A stretch of 64,000 nucleotides of DNA, taken from positions 16,598 through 80,597 of the forward strand of contig NZ_JMLP01000021.1 in the NCBI RefSeq assembly GCF_000686805.1. Direction: 5' to 3'. The translations under genes were made by a program, and so were the position numbers. How positions within the stretch are numbered: position 1 is the stretch's first letter; every line of letters begins with the position of its first letter. Of this stretch, positions 25,799 to 34,350 are shown piece by piece. The notes under the pieces are model-generated. The model ran no database searches, was not told the origin of the DNA, and worked only from the letters and a program-made list of their open reading frames with translations. The stretch is from Bacillus sp. UNC41MFS5 (GTDB lineage Bacteria; Bacillota; Bacilli; Bacillales_B; DSM-18226).

Positions 25799-26503
25799 TC
25801 AAAAATTTTTTACAGAATTTTTTAATGTATTGATCTCGTCAATCTGCCTATTTGAATACTCATTATTATAAAATTGAAAATCACGTTGAATATGTGCCTT
25901 CATTAACTCCTCTGCAGCTTTTCCATTTCTTGTTTGAATTGCCTCCCATACTGCTTGGTGTTCCTTAGCACCATCCTCTAACCTCATTGGTATATTTAAT
26001 ACCGCATTTCGATAGAAAGACATGAGTGAATTTAACTGTTTCATCATTTTCATTAAGTAAGGGTTTTCACTTGCCTCCACAATAAAGAAGTGAAATTGTG
26101 TACTAAAATACTTTAATTTTTCCAGATCTTTCTTTTCCACCGCCCAGTTCATTTCTTCCATTACATTTCTTAAATGATTACGCTGCTCCTCATTCATCCG
26201 TATAGCGGCATAATAAGCGGCAGTTGGTTCCAGACCTAACCGGCATTCATAGAGATAGTTGAAATCTGAAAACGTTGGCCGATACACCCTTACTCCACCT
26301 CTTGGACTGACCGATACTAATCCATCACTATTTAACCGACGTATTGCTTCGCGAATTGGACTTCTGCTGACCCCTGTTTCCTGAGAAACTTGTTCTTCAA
26401 CAATTCGATGTCCAGGAGGTATGAATCCGTTTACAATCTTTTCATGTAAGTACTCATAAACGTGATTTTGAAGAGTTTTAGACTGATTGATTTTTGATTT
26501 CAA
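25799..26503 (-). CDS. GntR-family (FCD subfamily) transcriptional regulator
   Basis: 234 residues from TTG 26503 (GGTGGG six bases upstream). N-terminal winged HTH (LHEKIVNGFIPPGHRIVEEQ, SRSPIREAIRRLNSDGLVSV) followed by an all-helical FCD ligand domain with metal-binding histidines (QFHFFIV, KEHQAVWEAI). It is the first gene of the lyase / CoA transferase / transporter cluster and ends one ribosome site before the lyase gene, so it is probably autoregulated and controls the cluster by sensing the carboxylate or its CoA ester. Confidence 0.92.
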   Translation of the reverse strand: MKSKINQSKTLQNHVYEYLHEKIVNGFIPPGHRIVEEQVSQETGVSRSPIREAIRRLNSDGLVSVSPRGGVRVYRPTFSDFNYLYECRLGLEPTAAYYAAIRMNEEQRNHLRNVMEEMNWAVEKKDLEKLKYFSTQFHFFIVEASENPYLMKMMKQLNSLMSFYRNAVLNIPMRLEDGAKEHQAVWEAIQTRNGKAAEELMKAHIQRDFQFYNNEYSNRQIDEINTLKNSVKNF

Positions 26504-26520
26504 CTTTATCCCACCTGTAG

Positions 26521-26546
26521 TCTGAATTTTCAGATAATGTATGCAA
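26521..26546 (-). promoter_or_regulatory. Candidate GntR operator upstream of its own gene
   Basis: Contains the inverted repeat TCTGAA-TT-TTCAGA (26521-26534) and the 12-mer TAATGTATGCAA. The near-identical block at 24841-24866 lies before the CoA transferase gene. Confidence 0.6.
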
Positions 26547-26767
26547 AATAAAACATTCTACAACTTCGCATCCATTACTTATACTAATTTAATTATTTTC
26601 TATTTCCTATCATTCCTCCTAATTCTACTGTGATAATAGTGTTAAAGCAAGAAAAAACGAAAAACCATTTCTGATTTTTCTAAATATTATAATCACTTTT
26701 TATATAATGCAAACTTACACTTCAAAGCACCTTTGCACTAATGCGGTTTTACACTACTGTATTAAAG

Positions 26768-27412
26768 TTAATTAACTGTGGAATGTATTGGAACCATATG
26801 AAATTTTCCCTGCTCATTTATCTCAATTTCAAGTAAACCATTCTTAGATAAATAAATGGCATAAGCGTTCTTCCCGACTTTTAAATTGTTAATCCGCCGT
26901 ATTGCCGAGGAAAATTTTCGTATGTAGTATTTTATACTATTCTTGCTAGTATCCACTTCCTTGATCAAGTAGTTCCTTAAAAACTCCATTTCAGTATTTG
27001 GGAATGTCTTATAAAAAAATTCAAGCAAATTTCCTGTTTGGAAGTCGTCATCAGAAGAGAAATAGGTCACACGAGGAATTCCATTAGCTGCAAAACCAGC
27101 CAAAATATAAACCGTTGCATAGTCCTGTTCTGGATTTAATTTTTTGAAAACATTCAAAGAAGACAAAAATAATTTTTTTGCATGAGCTTCTATTTCTTCC
27201 AGAGAATTTGTTTTCCTTGCGAGTGTTTTAAGTTCCTCGAGGGGCATATCTATGACATTTTTGACGCCAGCAAAAGCAAATATTACCTTAGGATTTAACA
27301 CAATGATTTTCTTTTCATCATCGCTAAATTTTTCTGTTCCCCTATAGGTAATTCTTTTATCAGCCATAATTAATACACTATCTTCAAACTTGTTCCCAAT
27401 CAACGCAGTCAT
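26768..27412 (-). CDS. Proteasome-beta/HslV-like Ntn hydrolase fold protein
   Basis: 214 residues. AAGGAG seven bases before the ATG fixes the start so that threonine follows the initiator Met. Taking that Thr as residue 1, Asp falls at 17 (MADKR) and Lys at 33 (DDEKK), exactly the T1/D17/K33 catalytic set of proteasomal beta subunits; KVIFAFAGV resembles the S1-pocket strand with its glycine, and AYAIYLSKNG near the end fits the last strands. It lacks neighbours for an ATPase or alpha subunit. It is distinct in sequence from HslV/ClpQ. Target and oligomer state unknown. Confidence 0.7.
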   Translation of the reverse strand: MTALIGNKFEDSVLIMADKRITYRGTEKFSDDEKKIIVLNPKVIFAFAGVKNVIDMPLEELKTLARKTNSLEEIEAHAKKLFLSSLNVFKKLNPEQDYATVYILAGFAANGIPRVTYFSSDDDFQTGNLLEFFYKTFPNTEMEFLRNYLIKEVDTSKNSIKYYIRKFSSAIRRINNLKVGKNAYAIYLSKNGLLEIEINEQGKFHMVPIHSTVN

Positions 27413-27435
27413 CAGGATGCTCCTTCAAAATAAAG

Positions 27436-27466
27436 AATGCCCTACAATCCATTTTCGTAGGGCTTT
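27436..27466 (-). terminator. Hairpin between DUF1450 gene and proteasome-like gene
   Basis: GCCCTAC pairs with GTAGGGC around an 11-base loop; T-rich on both sides. It likely ends the DUF1450 transcript. Confidence 0.6.
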
Positions 27467-27521
27467 CCTTTTATTTTACCATAAATTTACTCGTTCTGAA
27501 GGGATAATGCTTTCTCGGATC

Positions 27522-27773
27522 CTACTTGCTTACTACCACTCCTACCTTCATTTCAGTAACATATTGATTAATTTTTTCATAAAGTTTTTCCGGTTGATCA
27601 GTGACAATATTTTTTCCATCTACAAGTGCAAATGGTTCCAATAAACATTGTCCGCAATACAACAGGCATCTTTCTTCTATAACCTCCAAATCCCCTCGCT
27701 CCCTTAATTTTTCTTTTGTTCCTTCAAGCTCATCTTCAAAATTACAAGGACAAAATTTTACTTTAATGCTCAC
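27522..27773 (-). CDS. DUF1450 (YuzB-type) small cysteine protein
   Basis: 83 residues from GTG 27773; AGGGAG is eight bases upstream, favouring this over GTG 27782. Cysteine pattern: KFCPCNF at the start and RCLLYCGQC in the middle, with a following FALVDGKNI strand, as in the YuzB thioredoxin-like family of Bacillales. The function is unknown; the cysteines suggest a metal or redox role. A second, more divergent member occurs at 33866. Confidence 0.75.
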   Translation of the reverse strand: MSIKVKFCPCNFEDELEGTKEKLRERGDLEVIEERCLLYCGQCLLEPFALVDGKNIVTDQPEKLYEKINQYVTEMKVGVVVSK

Positions 27774-27910
27774 CTGTACCACTCCCTTTATTTGTTGCTC
27801 ATATTTTATGGAAATATTTAAAAAATTCGCAAGAACTCACCGCAACGCACACTAGCTTTAACGCACTAAAACACTAACGCTAAAAAGAAAAACCGCGTTA
27901 AATCCTAGGT

Positions 27911-27939
27911 TTGCTCACGTTTTTTTTATGTATTATGAT
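27911..27939 (+). promoter_or_regulatory. Promoter of the tyrosine/homogentisate operon
   Basis: TTGCTC, 17-base spacer, TATGAT. Downstream, within the leader, lies the inverted repeat GAATTT-CGA-AAATTC (27959-27973), a possible operator. Confidence 0.5.
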
Positions 27940-28011
27940 GTGTGACATTACAGGCAGTGAATTTCGAAAATTCTGTTTGTTATTTATCAAACACTTGAAG
28001 GAGCGATACTA

Positions 28012-29133
28012 ATGGCTGAAAAAATGATGACAAAAACTAAAGTAAAAAAAGAAGAAGTATTTCCGGTCAAAAATGTTCATTACGTAGAAATTTATACAGG
28101 AAATGCAAAACAAGCGGCATATTATTACGCTAAAGCATTTGGCTTCAAGCTTGTAGCTTACCGAGGATTGGAAACAGGCTGCCGAGATCGTGTTTCCTAT
28201 GTTTTGGAGCAAGGGGCCATTCGCTTAATCTTAACAGGAACATTATCGGATCAAACAGACATTGCCGCATTCATTAAAACACACGGTGAAGGTGTGAAAG
28301 ATATCGCCCTTCTGGTAAAGGACTTAGAGAAAACTTATGAGGGTGCGATTGAACGCGGTGGTATTGCCATACGGGAGCCTTGGGTTGAAGAAGACGAAAA
28401 CGGCAAAGTGAAAAAGGCGATTCTCGGTACATATGGCGATACGATTCATACACTAGTTGAACCTATCGATTATAAGGGTGTGTTTATGCCTGGGTTTGAG
28501 GCCCGAGAAGATATATTTCGAGCAAATCCAACGGGCTTAATTGGTGTCGACCACCTTGTAGGGAACGTTGAAGTAATGGAAGAATGGGTCAATTATTATG
28601 AAAAAGTATTCGGTTTTAACGTTCTTAAGCATTTTGATGATGAAGATATCTCCACTGAATACTCTGCCCTTATGTCAAAAGTGATGATGAATGGAACCGG
28701 ACGCATTAAATTCCCAATTAATGAGCCCGCAGAAGGAAAACGCAAGTCTCAGATTCAGGAATACCTAGATTACTATAATGGACCAGGTGTTCAGCATCTT
28801 GCTCTATTAACCAATGATATCATTGGCACGGTTGCAGCACTTAGAGCAAACGGAGTTGAATTACTGTTTACTCCTGAGACCTATTACGAAGAACTCGCCA
28901 ACCGTGTGGGGAAAATTGATGAGGATGTTAAACGGCTTCAGGAACTTAATATTCTTGTGGATCGGGATGATGAAGGTTATTTACTCCAAATTTTCACGAA
29001 ACCACTTGTTGACAGACCAACCATGTTTATCGAAATTATTCAGCGAAAAGGTGCACTTGGTTTTGGGGATGGCAACTTTAAAGCCCTATTTGAATCTATT
29101 GAACGAGAACAGGAACTTCGAGGGAATATTTAA
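28012..29133 (+). CDS. hpd: 4-hydroxyphenylpyruvate dioxygenase
   Basis: 373 residues, full length. Converts 4-hydroxyphenylpyruvate to homogentisate with O2, releasing CO2. The C-terminal catalytic domain shows the iron ligands in GVDHLVGNV (His), GVQHLALLTNDI (His) and PTMFIEIIQRKG (Glu), and the FGDGNFKALFESIEREQELRG tail that closes the active site. AAGGAG precedes the ATG. It is the first gene of a four-gene operon for tyrosine breakdown. Confidence 0.97.
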   Translation: MAEKMMTKTKVKKEEVFPVKNVHYVEIYTGNAKQAAYYYAKAFGFKLVAYRGLETGCRDRVSYVLEQGAIRLILTGTLSDQTDIAAFIKTHGEGVKDIALLVKDLEKTYEGAIERGGIAIREPWVEEDENGKVKKAILGTYGDTIHTLVEPIDYKGVFMPGFEAREDIFRANPTGLIGVDHLVGNVEVMEEWVNYYEKVFGFNVLKHFDDEDISTEYSALMSKVMMNGTGRIKFPINEPAEGKRKSQIQEYLDYYNGPGVQHLALLTNDIIGTVAALRANGVELLFTPETYYEELANRVGKIDEDVKRLQELNILVDRDDEGYLLQIFTKPLVDRPTMFIEIIQRKGALGFGDGNFKALFESIEREQELRGNI

Positions 29134-29195
29134 TCGATTCGGGTCATGGCAGTTTCATCGCTGGCATGGCCTTATTCAAAGGAGGTGCTAGTCCA

Positions 29196-30137
29196 TTGTT
29201 AACAAAAGTAAAGGTCAATTGGAAAGAGGATGCGGTCAGTCATTTTATGACAGAACTGATTGATTATGCAGGTTTATTCCCACCTGCAGCACTTCCACTT
29301 AAAGACGCGATCTTAAACTATCATTCTTATTTTCAAGAAGAGGATAGCTGGATGCTTGGACCATTTGTCATTCCGGCTTCACGATTAGGGGAACTTGAAC
29401 CTTTTAGAGATTTATTTCATGAACAGTTGCCCCTTCGGCTCTCTATTATTCTTTCCAAATCTGTTGAGTTAAGCACAGATTTGGATGCTATTCAGCTTTT
29501 TTCGGAAACCTACCAAACGGCAGGAATGATAGAGGCGATTGAAGTCCCACCATCCTTTCAAATGAATCCTAGCATCTTCGATAAGCTAGATCAATTCATA
29601 TCGGGATATAGAATTTATAGTGAAATAGCAGGAACGAATGAACAATTGCAATCCTCATTAAATAGAATCAAGAGGCTAAATCAAGACTCTTCACGACCTA
29701 TAGGGGTTAAATTTCGTATGGGAGGAATCACGGCAAATTTGTTTCCATCTGCGAAAAAAGCAGCGTACGTGATTCATGAATGTAAAAGATTAGGCCTTTC
29801 GCTTAAATTTACAGCTGGTCTCCACCACCCGATTCGTCAATACCGTAAAGAAGTAGAGACCTTCATGCATGGATTCGTTAACGTTTTTACTGCATCGATT
29901 ATGGCTTATTGTCTCTCCATTACAGAAGAAACGATTGAAGCGATATTACTTGAAGATCACCCGAAAAATTTTATTTTTACGACAAATGAACTCAGCTGGC
30001 GGAATTTTACTGTCAGTTCTAAAGAGATTAACAAAGCACGTAATGTCTTTGCTCTTTCATACGGAAGCTGCAGTTTTGATGAGCCACGAGAAGAACTAGG
30101 AGAGCTTGTTTTATTTCAGAAGGAGGCAGTAAGATGA
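29196..30137 (+). CDS. Unknown protein in the tyrosine catabolic operon
   Basis: 313 residues from TTG 29196, which follows AAAGGAGGTG at a normal distance. No signal peptide or membrane segment. GVKFRMGG and LSLKFTAGLHHP, each at the end of a predicted strand and rich in charged or His residues, look like the strand ends of a TIM barrel. The stop overlaps the fahA ATG (ATGA), so it is tightly coupled. The operon lacks a recognisable maleylacetoacetate isomerase, the one missing step between HmgA and FahA. This protein is a candidate for it, but that is only inference from context. Confidence 0.8.
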   Translation: MLTKVKVNWKEDAVSHFMTELIDYAGLFPPAALPLKDAILNYHSYFQEEDSWMLGPFVIPASRLGELEPFRDLFHEQLPLRLSIILSKSVELSTDLDAIQLFSETYQTAGMIEAIEVPPSFQMNPSIFDKLDQFISGYRIYSEIAGTNEQLQSSLNRIKRLNQDSSRPIGVKFRMGGITANLFPSAKKAAYVIHECKRLGLSLKFTAGLHHPIRQYRKEVETFMHGFVNVFTASIMAYCLSITEETIEAILLEDHPKNFIFTTNELSWRNFTVSSKEINKARNVFALSYGSCSFDEPREELGELVLFQKEAVR

Positions 30138-31432
30138 AAAAATCTTTTATTAAAACAAAATCGGAATCACATTTCCCCATTCAAAATTTACCGTATGGCA
30201 TATTCCGGGTAAAAAGTGAAAGTCCTCGTGTTGGAACGGCTATTGGAGAGTATGTTCTTGATTTATCCCTCATTGAACAAGCCGGCTTCTTAGATGGTAC
30301 AGGTGTGGAAGGAAAAAATATTTTTTCATCCCCTTCCCTCAATTCATTTATGGCACTTGGCCGTTCAGTCTGGTCTGCCGTAAGGTCTAAACTTCAATAT
30401 CTTTTAGATGAAAACACTCCTGTTTTACGTGATGATAAAAATCTTCGTGATCAAGCATTTCATCGTATCGAAAATGTAACCATGCTGCTTCCAGCGGAGA
30501 TTGGTGATTATACCGATTTCTATGCTTCAAAGGAACATGCAACCAACGTAGGAACAATGTTTAGGAGTAAGGATAACGCTTTAATGCCAAATTGGACGCA
30601 CTTGCCCGTTGGCTATCATGGTCGAGCTAGTTCGATTGTTCCAAGCGGCACCTCGGTTCGGCGCCCTTTAGGTCAAAGAAAACCAAAGGATTCAGAATAT
30701 CCCGCATTCGGCCCATGTACCCAGCTTGATTTTGAACTGGAAATAGGTTGGTTTATCGGCCCAGGCAATACTCTTGGTGAACCTATTCCTGTTCATCAGG
30801 CGGAAGATCATGTTTTTGGACTCGTACTTGTGAATGATTGGAGTGCACGTGACATTCAAGCTTGGGAGTATCAGCCACTTGGCCCCTTCCTTGCGAAAAA
30901 TTTTGCCACTTCCATCTCGCCTTGGGTTGTACCGTTAGAAGCACTCGAACCTTTTCGCACGGCTGGACCCAAGCAAGATCCAGAGCCCTTTCCTTACCTG
31001 CAGCAAGGAAAAAATGGATCATTTAATATTAATCTAGAAGTTTATTTAACACCAGAAAATACAGAAAAAGATACTAGAATTACAAAGACTAACTTCAACT
31101 ATATGTATTGGTCCATTGCCCAACAGGTAGCCCATCATACCATTACGGGATGTAACATCCGTCCTGGTGACATGCAGGCATCCGGGACAATTAGCGGTCC
31201 TAACCGAGAAGAACGAGGCAGCCTGCTTGAACTTTCCTGGCGTGGTTCACAACCGGTCCAGCTAAACGGAGGCGGTGAGCGCAGCTGGATCGAAGACGGT
31301 GATACCTTGACGATTAGCGGCTGGTGCCAAGGAGATGGATATCGAATTGGTTTTGGTGAAGTAACCGGTCAGCTACTACCTGCACACTCTGAATCCAAAG
31401 TATTAGGCAAACAAGCTGCCGTAAAAATCTAA
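30134..31432 (+). CDS. fahA: Fumarylacetoacetase
   Basis: 432 residues, full length. Hydrolyses fumarylacetoacetate to fumarate and acetoacetate, the last step of tyrosine breakdown. An N-terminal SH3-like domain (YGIFRVKSESPRVGTAIGEYVLDL) is followed by the FAH fold with DYTDFYASKEHATNVG, the metal-binding QLDFELEIG and the NDWSARDIQAWEYQPLGPF catalytic stretch. The start overlaps the preceding stop by four bases and has GGAGG upstream. Confidence 0.97.
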   Translation: MKKSFIKTKSESHFPIQNLPYGIFRVKSESPRVGTAIGEYVLDLSLIEQAGFLDGTGVEGKNIFSSPSLNSFMALGRSVWSAVRSKLQYLLDENTPVLRDDKNLRDQAFHRIENVTMLLPAEIGDYTDFYASKEHATNVGTMFRSKDNALMPNWTHLPVGYHGRASSIVPSGTSVRRPLGQRKPKDSEYPAFGPCTQLDFELEIGWFIGPGNTLGEPIPVHQAEDHVFGLVLVNDWSARDIQAWEYQPLGPFLAKNFATSISPWVVPLEALEPFRTAGPKQDPEPFPYLQQGKNGSFNINLEVYLTPENTEKDTRITKTNFNYMYWSIAQQVAHHTITGCNIRPGDMQASGTISGPNREERGSLLELSWRGSQPVQLNGGGERSWIEDGDTLTISGWCQGDGYRIGFGEVTGQLLPAHSESKVLGKQAAVKI

Positions 31433-31461
31433 AATATATATAAAAAAAAGGAGTTTTGACT

Positions 31462-32619
31462 ATGGCATATTATGTGAAAATGGGCCGCATCCCCCATAAA
31501 CGGCATACTCAATTTCGCCAAGAAGACGGTAGTCTCTATTATGAGCAATTAATGGGTACGAAAGGTTTCTCTAGCATTCAATCACTGATCTATCATATTA
31601 ATCAGCCGACACAAGTTAAAAAAGCGGAAAAAATTTGCGATGTTCGTTATGAATTTGAGGAAAGAGGCGCTCTAAAACATCGTCATTTTCGTACTTGGAA
31701 TACAGAAGTTGGCGGTGATTTTCTATCCGCTCGCAAAATTTTCATGGCAAACGACGATCTAGCGTTTGGCGTGGCACGCCCTAATCGCCAGATGGACTAT
31801 TTTTATCGTAACGGCGAAGGCGATGAAATGTTATTTGTTCATGAAGGAACCGGTAAAATTGAAAGTATTTTTGGGGAGTTAAGTTTTGGCCCCGGCGATT
31901 ATCTGGTGATTCCTATTGGCACGACCTACCGTGTTGTTTTGGAATCAGAAGAAGCACGCTTTTTAGTAGTCGAATCCAATTCATCCATTGTTACTCCTAA
32001 GCGCTACCGAAATGAATTCGGCCAGCTTCTCGAACATTCTCCCTTCTGCGAGCGTGATATCCGGACACCGGAAAGATTGGAGCCCAAAAATGAAAAAGGT
32101 GAATTTGAAATTCGAGTCCGTGCACAAGGGATGATCACTTCTTATACATATGATTTCCATCCGCTTGATGCAGTTGGCTGGGATGGATATTTATACCCTT
32201 ATGCATTCAGTATCCATGATTTTGAACCAATAACAGGCCGTGTTCATCAGCCGCCACCCGTCCATCAAACCTTTGAAGGGCATAATTTTGTCATCTGTTC
32301 ATTTGTGCCGCGTTTATATGACTACCATCCAGAGGCCATACCTGCCCCTTATGTACACAGCAATGTGGACAGTGATGAAGTACTCTATTATGTGGATGGT
32401 GATTTTATGAGCCGGCGCGGTGTGGAGGAAGGCTCCATTACCCTTCATCCGTGCGGACTGCCTCATGGTCCACACCCAGGCAAAATCGAAGAAAGTATCG
32501 GTAAAAAAGAGACGCGCGAACTTGCAGTCATGATTGATACTTTCCGTCCACTCTATATTGTAAAGGATGCTCATCCTCTGGAAGTTGAGGATTATATGAG
32601 CAGCTGGCTGCCAAAATAA
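31462..32619 (+). CDS. hmgA: Homogentisate 1,2-dioxygenase
   Basis: 385 residues from ATG 31462 (AAGGAG eight bases upstream). Opens the homogentisate ring to maleylacetoacetate. The C-terminal cupin part carries the iron-binding His and Glu residues (NVDSDEVLYYVDGDF, HPCGLPHGPHPG). Shorter than the mammalian enzyme, as usual for the Bacillus form. It is the last gene of the operon. Confidence 0.93.
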   Translation: MAYYVKMGRIPHKRHTQFRQEDGSLYYEQLMGTKGFSSIQSLIYHINQPTQVKKAEKICDVRYEFEERGALKHRHFRTWNTEVGGDFLSARKIFMANDDLAFGVARPNRQMDYFYRNGEGDEMLFVHEGTGKIESIFGELSFGPGDYLVIPIGTTYRVVLESEEARFLVVESNSSIVTPKRYRNEFGQLLEHSPFCERDIRTPERLEPKNEKGEFEIRVRAQGMITSYTYDFHPLDAVGWDGYLYPYAFSIHDFEPITGRVHQPPPVHQTFEGHNFVICSFVPRLYDYHPEAIPAPYVHSNVDSDEVLYYVDGDFMSRRGVEEGSITLHPCGLPHGPHPGKIEESIGKKETRELAVMIDTFRPLYIVKDAHPLEVEDYMSSWLPK

Positions 32620-32689
32620 TCTCAGCAGAAAATAATTGGCATAAATGGTTTTCTTTTCTATGAATCTTAATTAGTTCTTATCCTTTCCC

Positions 32690-32715
32690 TGGCGCAAGCT
32701 CCTCCTTGCGCCAAT
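32690..32715 (+). terminator. Hairpin after hmgA
   Basis: CTGGCGCAAG pairs with CTTGCGCCA. Strong stem but few T afterwards, so termination may be partial. Confidence 0.5.
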
Positions 32716-32789
32716 TAAAGTGCACACTTTAATAACATTGATTAATAGATATTGAAGTAAGAAGAACGAGGATAAAGCGGAAGAAAAAT

Positions 32790-32819
32790 TTACCATTTTA
32801 GCTAAAACGGTATTATAAT
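32790..32819 (+). promoter_or_regulatory. Promoter and operator of the bicupin gene
   Basis: TTACCA, 18-base spacer, TATAAT. The spacer is occupied by a near-perfect inverted repeat at 32791-32812 (TACC-A-TTTTAG / CTAAAA-C-GGTA), where a repressor would block polymerase. Confidence 0.55.
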
Positions 32820-32866
32820 AGAAATGATAAGAACAAAAAATTTTTCGTATCAAAGGAGGTTTACAT

Positions 32867-33835
32867 ATGTCAAAAAATGTACAACCAGGGGAATTTTATA
32901 TTGGAACTGTAAGCGAAAACTGGTCCGAGGATGCCCTTTTTTACGAGTATAGCACAGCTGCTGATCCCATTGGCAGTGGGATTACTAGTCCGATCCCGCC
33001 TAAAGAATTTGCACCTGAACTATATAATTCAGGAGAAACTCGTATGATATCATTGGATTTATCAAACGAGTTGAAAACCAAATATCCTGCAACAAGTCCA
33101 TCCCTACTTGCACATTTTATCCGAATTAATGCAGGAGATACGATTCATACGAAACCCAACGCAACCAGTGAATTATACTATATTATTTCCGGGGCCGGTA
33201 CAACGGAGGTCAATGGTCAAACAATCAGTTGGAAAAAAGGTGACTTTTTAACTCTTCCGTCCGGATCAGTTAGTCGTCATCTAGCGACAGAGGATTCAAC
33301 CATTTACTATATTTTGGACACTCCACTTCTTGATTATTTGGGAGCTAAAGCAACGGAAGCACGTTTTAAGCCGACACTATATACGGCGGAACGGGCGAAA
33401 GCAAAATTAGATGAAGTAGCTAATGCACCCGATGCACATTTAAAAAATCGTATTTCCATTTTGCTAAATAATCAAAATTTCGAACAAACTTTAACCATTA
33501 CGCATGTATTATGGGCAATGTTTGGCATTGTTCCCGCAGGCGCCAACCAAGCTCCGCACAGTCATAAATCCGTTGCACTTGACTTTGTTGCCTATGCTGC
33601 ACCTGGGACATATACATTAGTTGGAGATAAGGTAGACCCAATAACAAGACAAATCATTGATCCGATTCGGATTGACTGGGTAACAGGAAAAGCCTTCGTT
33701 ACCCCACCAGGGCTGTGGCACTCTCATCATAATGAATCAGGGGAACCCGCGTTCATTATCCCCATCCAAGATGCAGGTCTGCAAACCTACCTTCGTACAT
33801 TGGATATCCAATTTACTCATTATGATGAGGAATAG
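32867..33835 (+). CDS. Bicupin protein (gentisate-dioxygenase-like)
   Basis: 322 residues with two cupin domains. The first (residues about 75-140) has GDTIHTKPNATSELYYIISG; the second (about 215-300) has GANQAPHSHKSVALDFV and the closing PPGLWHSHHNESG. Each holds possible metal-binding His/Glu residues. Good AAAGGAGG site. Such bicupins include gentisate- and salicylate-type ring dioxygenases, but the substrate cannot be assigned. It has its own promoter, though it follows the homogentisate operon, consistent with aromatic acid metabolism. Confidence 0.75.
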   Translation: MSKNVQPGEFYIGTVSENWSEDALFYEYSTAADPIGSGITSPIPPKEFAPELYNSGETRMISLDLSNELKTKYPATSPSLLAHFIRINAGDTIHTKPNATSELYYIISGAGTTEVNGQTISWKKGDFLTLPSGSVSRHLATEDSTIYYILDTPLLDYLGAKATEARFKPTLYTAERAKAKLDEVANAPDAHLKNRISILLNNQNFEQTLTITHVLWAMFGIVPAGANQAPHSHKSVALDFVAYAAPGTYTLVGDKVDPITRQIIDPIRIDWVTGKAFVTPPGLWHSHHNESGEPAFIIPIQDAGLQTYLRTLDIQFTHYDEE

Positions 33836-33865
33836 AAGTATTCTAATAAAAGAAGAAAAAGTAGA

Positions 33866-34102
33866 ATGAGAGTGGCTAAGTTTTGTGAGCGAAACATTAA
33901 AGTAACCGATTCGGACAAAGTCATTGACCTTCTTCGATTGCATTATCAAAACGATGTAGATGTTAGCATTGTAGACTGTTTTAGAAGGTGTTTAGAATGC
34001 AGGGTAAGACCATTCTGCCGTATTCAATTAACAACCATCGAGGCTGATGATGCTGAAAGCTTGGTAAATAAAATCCTTCAAACGGTTAAAACCATTCCGT
34101 AA
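33866..34102 (+). CDS. Small cysteine protein, possible DUF1450 relative
   Basis: 78 residues. The cysteine pattern CFRRCLECRVRPFC, then strand residues and ADDAESLVNKIL at the end, resembles the layout of the DUF1450 protein at 27522. The ribosome site is weak (GAAGAAAAAGTAGA), and it starts about 30 bases after the bicupin stop, so translational coupling is likely. Family call tentative. Confidence 0.6.
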   Translation: MRVAKFCERNIKVTDSDKVIDLLRLHYQNDVDVSIVDCFRRCLECRVRPFCRIQLTTIEADDAESLVNKILQTVKTIP

Positions 34103-34134
34103 GAAGAAAATCGCACTTCCGCGATAAAAATCAC

Positions 34135-34167
34135 ACCCAAGTGAGGATTAAATCACTTGGGTTTTTT
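34135..34167 (+). terminator. Terminator
   Basis: ACCCAAGTGA pairs with TCACTTGGGT, followed by TTTTT. Confidence 0.85.
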
Positions 34168-34350
34168 CACGTTTGGACAGTTCAGTAGTGTTGAATATAA
34201 GTTTGAATTCCAGTTAGAGGTTGAAATAGTGAGAAAAAATGATGCTTATTAAAGTAGTAACATGGAATATACGAATAAGAGCTTCATAATAGAATAGAAT
34301 TAAGCTTTCAATTATACTCATGATAAGGATGTGAGAAAGAAGGACTAAAT

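Noticed and set aside
29869..30099. Alternative frame inside the unknown gene of the tyrosine operon
   Set aside because: The main frame has a ribosome site and ATGA coupling to fahA; the alternative has neither.
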